Source: an uncultured Prevotellaceae bacterium (GTDB lineage Bacteria > Bacteroidota > Bacteroidia > Bacteroidales > Bacteroidaceae). From it: DNA of 5,175 nt. Under the pieces are notes generated by a model that saw only the letters and a list, made by a program, of their open reading frames with translations, had not been told where the DNA came from and did no database searches. This document shows positions 5,128 through 5,175 of the stretch, piece after piece. Position numbers and translations under genes: made by a program. The stretch lies in NCBI GenBank assembly GCA_946415695.1, contig CAMKTM010000175.1, positions 1 through 5,175 of the forward strand, given 5' to 3'. Each line of letters starts with the position of its first letter. The first letter of the stretch is position 1.

Positions 5128-5175
5128 GCTTGTACATGTAAAAGCAATTGCTTCTACATGTACAAGCAATTGCTT
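5128..5175. repeat. Tandem nested-palindrome repeat, cut by window edge
   Basis: Two copies of a 21-base unit (5133-5153 and 5155-5175, period 22) differ at one position, A5141 versus C5163. Each unit is built from two perfect palindromes, TACATGTA (8 bases) and AAGCAATTGCTT (12 bases). In addition GCTTGTACATGTA (5128-5140) is the exact reverse complement of 5155-5167, giving a 13-base inverted repeat around the first AAGCAATTGCTT. The structure therefore reads nearly the same on both strands. The second unit ends exactly at the window edge, so the full copy number is unknown. Confidence 0.88.

Noticed and set aside
5128..5175. CRISPR array
   Set aside because: The repeats are 21 bases, separated by a single base instead of by unique spacers, and are palindromic throughout; no cas gene is present.
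1..5175. A novel defence or mobile system in the window
   Set aside because: All full genes belong to well-known housekeeping or envelope families, and no integrase, transposase, toxin or nuclease cassette other than TatD is present.

Overview
The window looks like a chromosomal housekeeping segment from the Bacteroidota, most likely Bacteroidales and probably Prevotella or a close relative. Four things support this: a PorQ-type component of the type IX secretion system, which is confined to this phylum; a Bacteroidota-style TonB with a QFPGGEEAL-type C-terminal domain; promoter-like TAnnTTTG boxes upstream of several transcription units; and the absence of Shine-Dalgarno sequences before the genes. 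The genus is an inference from sequence style, not a measurement.

Layout. The left two thirds is read from the minus strand. From right to left it holds tonB (3149-2433), a trans-polyprenyl diphosphate synthase (2337-1363), a TatD-family metal-dependent hydrolase (1366-581, overlapping the synthase stop by 4 bases as ATGA), tRNA-Ser(GGA) (444-357), and the N-terminal third or so of an ExbB/TolQ/MotA-type proton channel that runs off the left edge (308-1). The right third is read from the plus strand: porQ (3316-4335) and cmk (4338-5033), separated by 2 bases and clearly one operon. The two directions diverge from a 166-base AT-rich region (3150-3315) with TAnnTTTG boxes on both strands. The last 142 bases are non-coding. 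They hold a 14-base tandem duplication, a terminator-like hairpin, and a striking repeat of nested palindromes that continues to the window edge and may go beyond it.

How the genes work together. TonB and the ExbB-like channel belong to the energy-transducing complex that powers outer-membrane TonB-dependent transporters. Here they lie on the same strand but are separated by an isoprenoid gene, tatD and a tRNA. PorQ is an outer-membrane barrel of the T9SS attachment machinery, while Cmk (CMP/dCMP kinase) and the prenyl synthase are cytoplasmic metabolic enzymes. I see no defence system, mobile element, CRISPR array or phage gene. The parts that ordinary annotation does not explain are small: the palindromic repeat at the right edge, a heptanucleotide repeat that forms part of the PorQ signal peptide, a GC-rich hairpin between tonB and the prenyl synthase, and a pentapeptide repeat in the ExbB N-terminal extension.
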